From: Saccharothrix coeruleofusca
GTDB taxonomy: Bacteria > Actinomycetota > Actinomycetes > Mycobacteriales > Pseudonocardiaceae
Reading direction: 5' to 3'
Assembly (NCBI RefSeq): GCF_014648515.1
Contig: NZ_BMRG01000019.1
Location: forward strand, 103,985 to 145,657
DNA: 41,673 nucleotides
Of this stretch, positions 1-7,336 are shown one piece after another. Position 1 is the stretch's first letter, and every line of letters starts with the position of its first letter. The position numbers were made by a program, and so were the translations under genes. Under the pieces are notes generated by a model. It saw nothing but the letters and a program-made list of their open reading frames with translations. It was not told the DNA's origin and did not search any database.

Positions 1-702
1 ATGACCGACATCCCCGTCACGCTGATCACCGGTGGTGGCAGCGGCATCGGCGCGGCCACCGCGCGGCAGCTGCTCGCCAAGGGGCAGCGGGTGGCCGTGG
101 TCGGCCGCGGCCGGGAGCGGCTGGACCGGTTCGCGAAGGAGGTCGGCGAGCCCGACGCGCTGCTGACCATCCAGGGCGACGCCGGGGACTGGGAGCTGGT
201 CCAGTCGGCGGTGGCGGGCACCCTGGAGCGGTTCGGCAGGCTCGACGCCGTGGTCGCCAACGCGGGCTGGGCCACCCACGACGACATCGCCGAGGGCGAC
301 CCGGCGGGCTGGCGGGAGATGGTGCTGACCAACGTGCTCGGCCCGGCGCTGCTGATCCGCGCCTCGCTGTCGGCGCTGAAGGAGACCAGAGGCCGGATCG
401 TGCTGGTCGGCAGCGTCGCCGGGCACGCCTACGCGGCGGGCAACATCTACGGCATCACCAAGTGGGCGGTGACCGGGCTGGCGGAGAACACCCGCAGGCA
501 GGTCACCGGCGACGGCATCGGGGTGACGCTGGTGTCGCCGGGCCGCACCGAGACGCCGTTCTGGGACGAGTTCGGCTCGCTGCCCGACGGCAACCTGCTG
601 TCGGCCGAGCAGGTGGCCGACTCGATCGTGTTCGCGCTGGCGCAGCCCGCGCCCGTGGACATCAACACCATCATCGTCAGGCCCATCGGCCAGCCCGTCT
701 GA
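1..702 (+). CDS. SDR-family oxidoreductase
   Basis: Classical short-chain dehydrogenase/reductase of 233 aa, probably an NAD(P)-dependent cytosolic alcohol/ketone oxidoreductase. The glycine-rich cofactor loop GGGSGIG is at residues 11-17, NAG at 87-89, and the catalytic set is Asn111, Ser138, Tyr150 and Lys154 (YGITK). The length is normal for the family. The ATG is the first base of the window, so neither a ribosome site nor an upstream start can be checked. It lies 16 bp before a type II thioesterase and in line with an NRPS gene, so a tailoring role in a peptide-type pathway is likely. The substrate cannot be told from sequence. Confidence 0.85.
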   Translation: MTDIPVTLITGGGSGIGAATARQLLAKGQRVAVVGRGRERLDRFAKEVGEPDALLTIQGDAGDWELVQSAVAGTLERFGRLDAVVANAGWATHDDIAEGDPAGWREMVLTNVLGPALLIRASLSALKETRGRIVLVGSVAGHAYAAGNIYGITKWAVTGLAENTRRQVTGDGIGVTLVSPGRTETPFWDEFGSLPDGNLLSAEQVADSIVFALAQPAPVDINTIIVRPIGQPV

Positions 703-718
703 TCAGGGGGAACCAGCA

Positions 719-1411
719 GTGAAGACCGCACTGGTGTGCCTGCCGTTCGCCGGGGCCGGAGCCTCGTTCTTCCGCCCGTGGGCGGCCCACGCGGGTGACC
801 GGCTGGCGGTCGTGCCGCTGCAGCTGCCCGGTCGGGAGCGGCTGATCGACGTCGAGCCGCACCGGGACGCCGTGGTGGCGGCCGACGAGCTGCTGCCGGA
901 CCTGGTGCGGCAGCTCGACGGCCTGACCGAAGTGGCCCTGTTCGGGCACAGCCTGGGCGCGGTGCTCGCCTACGAGCTGGCCCACCGGGTGGCCGCGCAC
1001 CCGGACCTGGTGCTGCGCCACCTGTTCGTCAGCGGCTCGCCGGAGCCGAGCACCCAGCGGCCCCGGCGGGCCACCGGCCTGCCCGACGACGAGTTCCTGG
1101 CGCGGGTGTCGGAGTTCGCCGGGTTCCGGCACGAGGCGCTGGAGGACCCGGAGATGCGCGAGCTGATCCTGCCGACGCTGCGCGCCGACGTGGAGATGCA
1201 CGAGAACTACCGGCCGAGCACCGCCGACCGGCTGCCCGCGCCGGTCACCTCGCTGCGGGGGTCGGACGACGCGCTGGTCAGCGCCGTCGAGGCGGCCCGC
1301 TGGTCGGAGGTCGCGGGCGCCGGGTTCGAGTACGTGGAGGTGTCCGGCGGGCACATGTACCTGACCGAGTCCGCACCCCAGCTGCTCAAGCTGATCGACG
1401 CCGCGGTCTAG
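719..1411 (+). CDS. Type II thioesterase
   Basis: Stand-alone alpha/beta-hydrolase thioesterase (230 aa) of the kind that removes wrong or stalled acyl groups from NRPS/PKS carrier domains. It opens with the family's usual LPFAGAG block and has QLPGRE at 35-40. The nucleophile motif GHSLG is at 76-80 (Ser78), an acidic residue is in GSDD (183-184), and the catalytic His is in GGHMYL (His212). The start is GTG at 719, 16 bp after the SDR stop. Its place between two SDRs and an adenylation-carrier gene supports an editing role for that carrier protein. No signal peptide is seen. Confidence 0.9.
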   Translation: MKTALVCLPFAGAGASFFRPWAAHAGDRLAVVPLQLPGRERLIDVEPHRDAVVAADELLPDLVRQLDGLTEVALFGHSLGAVLAYELAHRVAAHPDLVLRHLFVSGSPEPSTQRPRRATGLPDDEFLARVSEFAGFRHEALEDPEMRELILPTLRADVEMHENYRPSTADRLPAPVTSLRGSDDALVSAVEAARWSEVAGAGFEYVEVSGGHMYLTESAPQLLKLIDAAV

Positions 1412-1420
1412 GGGGCACCG

Positions 1421-2245
1421 ATGAGGTTGACCGGGAAGGTCGTCGTGATCACCGGGGCGGCCCGCGGCATCGGCCGGGCCACCGCGCTGGCCTGCGCCGC
1501 CGAGGGCGCGGACCTGGTGCTGCTTGACGTGTGCGGGGATCTGCCTGGCGTGCCGTACCCGCTGGGGTCGGCCAGCCAGCTGGAGCACACCGCGGCGCTG
1601 TGCCGGGACCGGGGCGCGTCGGTGCTCACCGCGAAGGCCGACGTGCGCGACACCGCGTCGGTGCGGGGAGCCGTGGCGCTGGCGGGCGATCGCTACGGCC
1701 GGATCGACGCGGTGGTGAACAACGCGGGCATCGCCGCGCCCTCGGGCAAGACGGTGCACGAGATCACCGAGGACGAGTGGTCGCTGATGCTCGACGTCGA
1801 CCTGTCCGGGGCGTGGCGGGTGATCCGGGAGGTCGGCAGGAGCATGAGCGAGCAGCGCTCGGGCAGCATCGTGAACATCGCCTCCACCGCCGGGCTGGTC
1901 GGCTACCGGCACTTCGCCGGGTACGTGGCCGCGAAGCACGGGCTGGTCGGGCTGACCAAGGCCGCCGCGCTGGACCTAGCGCCGATGAGGGTGCGGGTGA
2001 ACGCGGTGTGCCCCGGCAACGTGCGCGACGCCCCCGACGCCGAGGGCCGGATGCTGCGGGAGATCGCCCGCGCGCTGGACGTCCCGGCGGAGGAGCACGT
2101 GGCCGCCTTCACCCAGTCGCAGCCCATGAACCGGTTGGTGGAGCCGGAGGACGTGGCCGGGGCCGTGGTGTTCCTCGCGTCGGACGACTCGGCGCAGGTG
2201 ACCGGATCGGTGCTGACCGTCGACGGCGGCTTCACCGCGCACTGA
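1421..2245 (+). CDS. Mycofactocin-type SDR oxidoreductase
   Basis: Short-chain dehydrogenase of 274 aa. The cofactor loop TGAARGIG is at 11-18, NAG at 101-103, Ser155, and YVAAK at 168-172 (Tyr168, Lys172). After the second strand it has an insertion, about residues 37-65, with the sequence CGDLPGVPYPLGSASQ. That insertion is the hallmark of the mycofactocin-coupled SDR family, whose members are thought to hold NAD(H) tightly and re-oxidise it through the peptide-derived cofactor mycofactocin. Family assignment is from that insertion; electron transfer to mycofactocin here is inferred. It lies 9 bp after the thioesterase and 19 bp before the NRPS gene, so it probably oxidises an alcohol made in the same pathway. 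Confidence 0.85.
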   Translation: MRLTGKVVVITGAARGIGRATALACAAEGADLVLLDVCGDLPGVPYPLGSASQLEHTAALCRDRGASVLTAKADVRDTASVRGAVALAGDRYGRIDAVVNNAGIAAPSGKTVHEITEDEWSLMLDVDLSGAWRVIREVGRSMSEQRSGSIVNIASTAGLVGYRHFAGYVAAKHGLVGLTKAAALDLAPMRVRVNAVCPGNVRDAPDAEGRMLREIARALDVPAEEHVAAFTQSQPMNRLVEPEDVAGAVVFLASDDSAQVTGSVLTVDGGFTAH

Positions 2246-2264
2246 CCACCGACCAGGAGGACAA

Positions 2265-4901
2265 GTGTTCCCAGGCGCCCGATGCCACGCGCTGCGCGTC
2301 CGGCTCGCCACCGCGGTCCGCGCCGAGGCGCTGACCGGACCCGCGAACTCACCGCTGTGGGTGGAGGACGTGCCCGCCTCGTCGACCGAGCCGATCGCGC
2401 GGCGGCGGCTCGCGGTCGAGATCGGCAGGCACACCACCGACCTGCGGTGCACCCTGCTGCGCTACCGCGACGGCCTCGCGGACCTGGTGCTGGTGGCGGA
2501 CCGGGGTTTCCTGGACGCGGCCGGACTGCGCGCCGTGGCCGCCGCGCTGACCGGCGCGTCGCCGGCGGAACCACCGGCGGTGTTCGCGAGGGCCGAGGTG
2601 GCGCCGGTCGCCGAGGCCGGACTGCCCGACTGGGCCGCCGCCCACGGCGTGGTGGACGCGGGCGCGGTCGAGCTGGTCCTGCCGCCGGAGGAGGCGGGCG
2701 ACGCGGACAGCTGGCGCACCGCGCTGGCGATCGCCCTGGTGCGCTACGACTCGGTCGACTCCCCCGGCTGGGCGGTCGTCGGCACCGACCGGGGCGCGCT
2801 GCGGGTGACACCGGGCACCGCCCCGGAACCGACCGGGGAACCGGCCGCCGCCGGACTGCTGGTGTCCGATGTGGACTTCGGCGCGGACGAGTACCGCCCG
2901 TGCCTGGCCCCGCCGCTGCCGCTGACGTTCTCGGTGTGGCGTCAGGACGGCACGACGCGGTTGCGCTGCGACCACCGGTCCGGTCGGCTCTCACCGGCGC
3001 AGGTCGAGCAGTTCACCCGGCACTTGGCGCACGTGCACCGCCAGGTGCGGGCGAACCCCGGCCTGGCCCCCGACGAGGTGGAGCTGCTGGACGCGGTCGA
3101 ACGCGACCGGGTGGCCGCGCTCGGTGTCCCGGACCGGCCCCTGGACACCACCCCGACGACGATCGACGCGGCGTTCCGCGCCGTCGCGGCACGCACGCCG
3201 GAGCGGGTGGCGCTCACCGACGGCCAGGTGCGCTGGACCTACCGCGAGCTGGACGAGCGCGCGGGAGCGGTGGCCGCCGGGCTGCGCGCGCTGGGGGTGT
3301 CCGACGGCGACCGGGTCGGGGTGTGCCTGGAGCGCACCGCCGAACTGGTGGTCGTCCTGCTGGGCGTGCTCAAGGCGGGTGGCACCTACGTGCCGACCGA
3401 CCCCGCCTACCCCGCCGACCGGCTGGCCCACACCGCGCGGGACGCCGACCTGCGGCTGGTCGTCACCCGGCTGCCGGAGTTCCCCGCCACCGGCGCCACC
3501 TCGGCCGTGACGCCGGACGAGGTCGTCGCCGCCGGTTCCGAGCCCTTCACCACCGCCACGACACCCGACGACGCCGCGTACGTCATCTACACCTCCGGGT
3601 CGACCGGTCGCCCCAAGGGCGTGGTGGTGCCGCACCGCAACGTGATCGCCCTCGTGGACGCGACGCGGCCGGAGTACCGGCTCGCGCCGTCGGACGTGTG
3701 GACGCTGTTCCACTCCAGCGCCTTCGACTTCTCGGTGTGGGAGATCTGGGGCTGCCTGCTCACCGGCGGCAGGCTCGTGGTGGTGCCGTACTCGGTCTCC
3801 CGCGACCCGCTGGCGTTGCGGGACCTGCTGGCGGCCGAGCGGGTCACCGTGCTCAGCCAGACGCCGTCGGCGCTCGCGCAACTGCTGGACGTGCGGCACG
3901 AGGACCTGGCCGTGCGGCTGGTCGTGCTGGGCGGCGAACCGCTGGACGCGCGGGTGCTGCTGCCGTGGTTCGACGCGCATCCCGAGTCGGCGTGCCGGGT
4001 GGTGAACATGTTCGGCATCACCGAGACCACCGTGCACGTCACGCACCAGACGGTCACCCGCCGCGAGGCGCTGGCCGGGTCGCGGTCGGTCGGACCCGCC
4101 CTGCCGGGGTGGCACCTGTACGTGGTGGACCCGCAGGGGCGGCTGGTGCCGCCGGGAGTGGCGGGCGAGGTGTGGGTGGGCGGAGCCGGGGTGGCCGAGG
4201 GCTACCTCGCCAAGGACGAGCTGACCGCGCAGCGGTTCACCGCCGATCCCGCGCGACCGGGCGGCCGGGTCTACCGCTCGGGCGACCTGGGCAGGCTGCG
4301 GCCCGACGGCGCGCTGGAGCACCTGGGGCGCATCGACAGCCAGGTGAAGGTGCGCGGCTTCCGGATCGAGCTGGACGAGATCCGCGCGGTGCTGCTGGAG
4401 GACCCGGTCGTGCGCGCGGCGGCCGTGGTGGTGCGCCGGGACGACCCCCGTGACGCGGCCACCACCCGGATCGACGCCTACGTGGTGCTCGCTGAGGGCG
4501 CTCCACGGGAGACCTCGGGCGTGCGCGGGCGGGCCGCCGCGATCCTGCCCGACTACATGGTGCCCAGCACGGTGACGGCGCTGGACGCGCTGCCGTTGAC
4601 CACCAACGGCAAGCTGGACGCGGCGAAGCTGCCGCCACCGGTGGTCACGGCGAAGCCGGTCGACGCCCCCACCGGCGACGACGACCTGGCGGCCAGGCTG
4701 CGCGAGGTGTGGGGCGCGGTGCTGGGCGTGCCGGTCGGGCTGGACGACGACTTCTTCGAGCTGGGCGGCAACTCCCTGTTCGCGGTGCGCATCGGGGCGC
4801 GCATGCGCGAGGGCGGGCTGCCGCCGCTGCACCTGCGCGAGCTGTACCGCCACCCGACCATCCGCTCCGTGGTCGCCGCCATCGGCAACCAGGACAACTG
4901 A
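2265..4901 (+). CDS. NRPS: degenerate C-like, adenylation, carrier (Thr-like code)
   Basis: Nonribosomal peptide synthetase protein of 878 aa, starting at GTG 2265 behind a clear AGGAGG. Residues 1-270 resemble a shortened condensation domain. Where HHxxxDG should stand there is DRGFLDA (79-85), so both histidines are missing and condensation is not expected. The adenylation domain (about 285-780) has YTSGSTGRPKG, FDFSVWEIWG (Asp488 is the substrate-amine aspartate), NMFGITETT and a C-terminal NGKLD lysine. By hand alignment to GrsA the pocket residues read D-F-W-S-V-G-M-V-H, closest to threonine codes. The carrier domain has LGGNSL with the phosphopantetheine Ser837. There is no terminal thioesterase or second module. 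It probably loads a threonine-like amino acid that the neighbouring SDRs modify while tethered or after release. Confidence 0.88.
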   Translation: MFPGARCHALRVRLATAVRAEALTGPANSPLWVEDVPASSTEPIARRRLAVEIGRHTTDLRCTLLRYRDGLADLVLVADRGFLDAAGLRAVAAALTGASPAEPPAVFARAEVAPVAEAGLPDWAAAHGVVDAGAVELVLPPEEAGDADSWRTALAIALVRYDSVDSPGWAVVGTDRGALRVTPGTAPEPTGEPAAAGLLVSDVDFGADEYRPCLAPPLPLTFSVWRQDGTTRLRCDHRSGRLSPAQVEQFTRHLAHVHRQVRANPGLAPDEVELLDAVERDRVAALGVPDRPLDTTPTTIDAAFRAVAARTPERVALTDGQVRWTYRELDERAGAVAAGLRALGVSDGDRVGVCLERTAELVVVLLGVLKAGGTYVPTDPAYPADRLAHTARDADLRLVVTRLPEFPATGATSAVTPDEVVAAGSEPFTTATTPDDAAYVIYTSGSTGRPKGVVVPHRNVIALVDATRPEYRLAPSDVWTLFHSSAFDFSVWEIWGCLLTGGRLVVVPYSVSRDPLALRDLLAAERVTVLSQTPSALAQLLDVRHEDLAVRLVVLGGEPLDARVLLPWFDAHPESACRVVNMFGITETTVHVTHQTVTRREALAGSRSVGPALPGWHLYVVDPQGRLVPPGVAGEVWVGGAGVAEGYLAKDELTAQRFTADPARPGGRVYRSGDLGRLRPDGALEHLGRIDSQVKVRGFRIELDEIRAVLLEDPVVRAAAVVVRRDDPRDAATTRIDAYVVLAEGAPRETSGVRGRAAAILPDYMVPSTVTALDALPLTTNGKLDAAKLPPPVVTAKPVDAPTGDDDLAARLREVWGAVLGVPVGLDDDFFELGGNSLFAVRIGARMREGGLPPLHLRELYRHPTIRSVVAAIGNQDN

Positions 4902-5126
4902 CCAACGCGGTGGACGGCGCGCTCGCGAGCACGCCGTTCACGCTCACCGACCGGTGCCCGAACGGGCTTCGGCGGCTTGGGCGGTCCGCGCCAGCAGGAG
5001 CATCCCCACCGGCTTGCCGAGGGGCGGGCTGCGGCCCACACCCGCCGCCCGCCCCCAACACGGTCTTCAACGAGGAAAAGAACTTCTCCGTCTCGGCGCA
5101 ACTACTCAGTCCACTCCGGACATAGT

Positions 5127-5270
5127 GGAGCGCCGCTGGTCCGCAACGGCCTACTGCCGGCCCGGCAGCGCGACTACCCGGCCCGCCGCCGGGCCGCTGG
5201 GAGCTGCCCGGCGGCGGGCCGGAGACCGAGGAGCACCGTACGGTCCACTGGATCGCCCTATCCCCGGCGA
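5127..5270 (+). pseudogene. Possible Nudix hydrolase remnant
   Basis: From 5127 one frame reads GAPLVRNGLLPARQRDYPA, like the first strands of a Nudix hydrolase. Two frames away, from 5198, the sequence reads WELPGGGPETEEHRTVHWIA, which matches the start of the Nudix box (WELPGG) and then a late strand. The REXXEE core and most of the domain are absent. The frame shift coincides with the left arm of a perfect inverted repeat. This is best read as a decayed gene, but the similarity is short and judged by eye. Confidence 0.4.
5178..5222. terminator. Perfect 16-bp hairpin, likely terminator
   Basis: CCGGCCCGCCGCCGGG at 5178-5193 is exactly complementary to 5207-5222, with a 13-nt loop. There is no T tract, which is usual for actinomycete terminators. 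It lies 277 bp after the NRPS stop and could end that operon. Confidence 0.5.
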
Positions 5271-5363
5271 GTCGAACCTCCAGAACCCCCGAGTTCAGCG
5301 CTCAGGACAGCCACGCCCGCCCCCGGTGTCACCCACCTATGGGCGTGTTGGGCGTGTCGTCTC

Positions 5364-5408
5364 CGCGAGTCACGCGTTCAGACACCACCAACCGAGCGCT
5401 CGCGCACC
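5364..5408 (-). repeat. 22-bp repeat block, copy 1a (inverted)
   Basis: One partial and one full unit of the 22-bp repeat that begins GAACGCTCGGTTCGCGG, read on the - strand; the full unit is at 5380-5401. It faces copy 1b at 5605-5648. Shared with the locus at 33511-33576. Confidence 0.7.
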
Positions 5409-5460
5409 CCGACCCGCACTTTCGCGCCTCGGGCGGTACTTACCGGCCCTCCCAGCCCCG

Positions 5461-5480
5461 CCCGGTAGTACTTGCCGACG
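5461..5480. repeat. AGTACT element linked to the 22-bp repeats
   Basis: CCGGTAGTACTTGCCGACG matches, on the opposite strand, CGTCAGCAAGTACTACCCG at 33453-33471 at 17 of 19 positions. In both places it lies about 40-55 bp from the 22-bp units and in the same relative orientation. Confidence 0.55.
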
Positions 5481-5604
5481 CATCTGGGCGCGCGCGAAGC
5501 GCGCGCAGCGGGGACGGCGCGACCCGCTGTCCTTGGCGACCTGCCGCGCGGCGCGCACACCCTTTGCTGGATAACCCAACCCCAACGCCCACCGCACCGT
5601 GCCC

Positions 5605-5648
5605 CAACGCGCGACTCGCGGTGTCTGAACGCGCGACTCGCGCGGGGG
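5605..5648 (+). repeat. 22-bp repeat block, copy 1b (two units)
   Basis: Two tandem 22-bp units at 5605-5626 and 5627-5648, each containing AACGCGCGACTCGCG. The block ends 2 bp before the stop codon of the transporter ATPase gene on the other strand. Confidence 0.75.
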
Positions 5649-5650
5649 CA

Positions 5651-7336
5651 TCACGGTGCTTGGAGCTCCAGCCACGCCTTGCGGCGTTCCCGCTGGCGGG
5701 CGGGGTCCGCGACCGGCGCCGCCGCCAGCAGTCGCCGCGTGTACGGGTGCAGCGGCTCTGCCAGCACATCGCCCGCAGGACCGGTCTCCACGACCCGGCC
5801 GCGGTGCAGCACCGCCACCCGGTCGGCCAGCCGCTCGACCACCGCCAGGTCGTGGCTGATGAACAGGCAGGCGAACCGGAGTTCGGCCTGCAGAGCGCGG
5901 AACAGGTCGAGCACGCGGGCTTGGACGGACACGTCGAGCGCGCTGGTCGGCTCGTCGGCGATCAGCAGCTCCGGGTCCAGCGCGATGGCGCGGGCGATGC
6001 CGACCCGCTGCCGCTGCCCGCCGGACAGCTCGTGCGGGTAGCGCTCGCGCAGCGACGCCGACAGCCCCACCGCGTCCAGCAGCTCGTCCACTCGGCGGGC
6101 GAGTTCGGCGCCGCGCAGGGAGGTGTGCAGCAGCAACGGGGCGGCGACGCTGCGGGCGATGGTGGCGCGGGGGTTCAACGAGGACGCGGGGTCCTGGAAC
6201 ACCACCCCGATTCGGCCCCGCACCCGCTTGGCCGCGCGGCCGCGCAACCGGGTCAAGTCCTGCCCCGCCAGGCTGACCGCGCCCGCCGCGGGCTTGATCA
6301 GCCCGGTGACCGCGCCCGCGATGCTGCTCTTGCCGGACCCGGACTCCCCCACCAGGCCCAGCACCTCGCCGCGCCCGATGTGCAGCCCGATGCCTTCCAC
6401 CGCCCGGAAGCGGCCGTAGGCGACGGTGAGACCGGTCAGCGCGAGCACCGGGTCCTCCCCTGGCCGGTCCGGGACCGACAACCCGGGGGAGGTCACGGCC
6501 ACGTGCGCGCCGCGGGCCACGACACCGGGCGAGATCTCGACGGCACCGGCCGGTTCGGCGGGCGGCGGGGCGCTCAGCGAGATCACCGAGTCCAGCAGCG
6601 ACCGCGTGTACTCGTGGCGGGGCGCGGCGAACACCTCCGCCACCGGCCCCTGCTCGACGACCCGCCCCTCGCGCATCACCACGACCCGGTCGGCCAGGTC
6701 CGCCACCACGCCCATGTCGTGCGTGATCAGCAGGATCGCCGCGCCGAGCCTGCCGCGCAGGTCCCTCAGCAGCTCCAGGACCTCCGCCTGCACGGTCACG
6801 TCCAGCGCGGTGGTGGGTTCGTCGGCGATCAGCAACGACGGCTCGTTGGCCACCGCCATCGCGATCACCACCCGCTGCAGCTGCCCGCCGGACAGCTCGT
6901 GCGGGTACTTGCGCCGCGCGTCGGCGGGCAGCCCGACCAGTGACAGCAGCTCCACCACGCGCTGCCGGGCCTGCGCCGCGGTGCGGTCGTCGTGCGCGCG
7001 GACGACCTCGGCGAGCTGGTCGCCGACGCGGAACACCGGGTTGAGCGCGGTCATCGGCTCCTGGAACACCATGCCGATCTCGTTGCCGCGCACCGCTCGC
7101 AGCTGCTCGCCGGACAGCGTGAACAGGTCCCGCCCGGCCAGCAGCGCCCGGCCGGTGACCGTCGCGCCGCCGGGCAGCAGGCCCAGCAGCGACATCGCGG
7201 TCACCGTCTTGCCGGACCCCGACTCGCCGACGACGGCGAGCACCTCCCCCGCCGCCAACGAGTAGCTGACCTCGTCGGCGACGGGGGCGTCGAACGCCAC
7301 GGAGACGTCCTCCAGGCGCAGCAGTGGTGAGCTCAC
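5651..7336 (-). CDS. Fused dual-ATPase subunit of peptide ABC transporter
   Basis: This 561-aa protein joins two ATP-binding cassettes that are separate in the classical dipeptide/oligopeptide system (DppD plus DppF type). The first half has GESGSGKT and LSGGQLQRV, the second GESGSGKS and LSGGQRQRV. Each is followed by a Walker B aspartate (ADEPT) and the oligopeptide/nickel-type C-terminal extension (HPYTRRLL). An upstream in-frame ATG would give 51 more residues that read across the previous gene. I chose GTG 7336 because it overlaps the stop of the binding-protein gene (GTGA) and starts directly with the ATPase fold. It powers the permeases encoded at 9029-10947. Confidence 0.92.
   Translation of the reverse strand: MSSPLLRLEDVSVAFDAPVADEVSYSLAAGEVLAVVGESGSGKTVTAMSLLGLLPGGATVTGRALLAGRDLFTLSGEQLRAVRGNEIGMVFQEPMTALNPVFRVGDQLAEVVRAHDDRTAAQARQRVVELLSLVGLPADARRKYPHELSGGQLQRVVIAMAVANEPSLLIADEPTTALDVTVQAEVLELLRDLRGRLGAAILLITHDMGVVADLADRVVVMREGRVVEQGPVAEVFAAPRHEYTRSLLDSVISLSAPPPAEPAGAVEISPGVVARGAHVAVTSPGLSVPDRPGEDPVLALTGLTVAYGRFRAVEGIGLHIGRGEVLGLVGESGSGKSSIAGAVTGLIKPAAGAVSLAGQDLTRLRGRAAKRVRGRIGVVFQDPASSLNPRATIARSVAAPLLLHTSLRGAELARRVDELLDAVGLSASLRERYPHELSGGQRQRVGIARAIALDPELLIADEPTSALDVSVQARVLDLFRALQAELRFACLFISHDLAVVERLADRVAVLHRGRVVETGPAGDVLAEPLHPYTRRLLAAAPVADPARQRERRKAWLELQAP

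Larger units (their letters stand above)
4902..5650. other. 749-bp non-coding stretch between convergent genes
   Basis: I see no convincing intact gene here. Long open frames exist on the + strand but have no protein-like character. Noted separately are a possible Nudix remnant (5127-5270), a perfect hairpin (5178-5222), and two 22-bp repeat blocks facing each other (5364-5408 and 5605-5648) with an AGTACT-containing element between them. The stretch lies between the NRPS gene (+) and the peptide-transporter ATPase (-), so it must terminate transcription from both sides. Confidence 0.6.

Noticed and set aside
5364-5648. Facing repeats as a CRISPR array or transposon ends
   Set aside because: Units are directly tandem with no spacers and there are no cas genes. 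Between the facing blocks there is no transposase, and no target duplication was seen.
5339-6943. Long + strand open frame of 534 codons
   Set aside because: It lies opposite the ATPase gene (5651-7336) and has the Arg/His/Gln-rich look of a shadow frame in GC-rich DNA.
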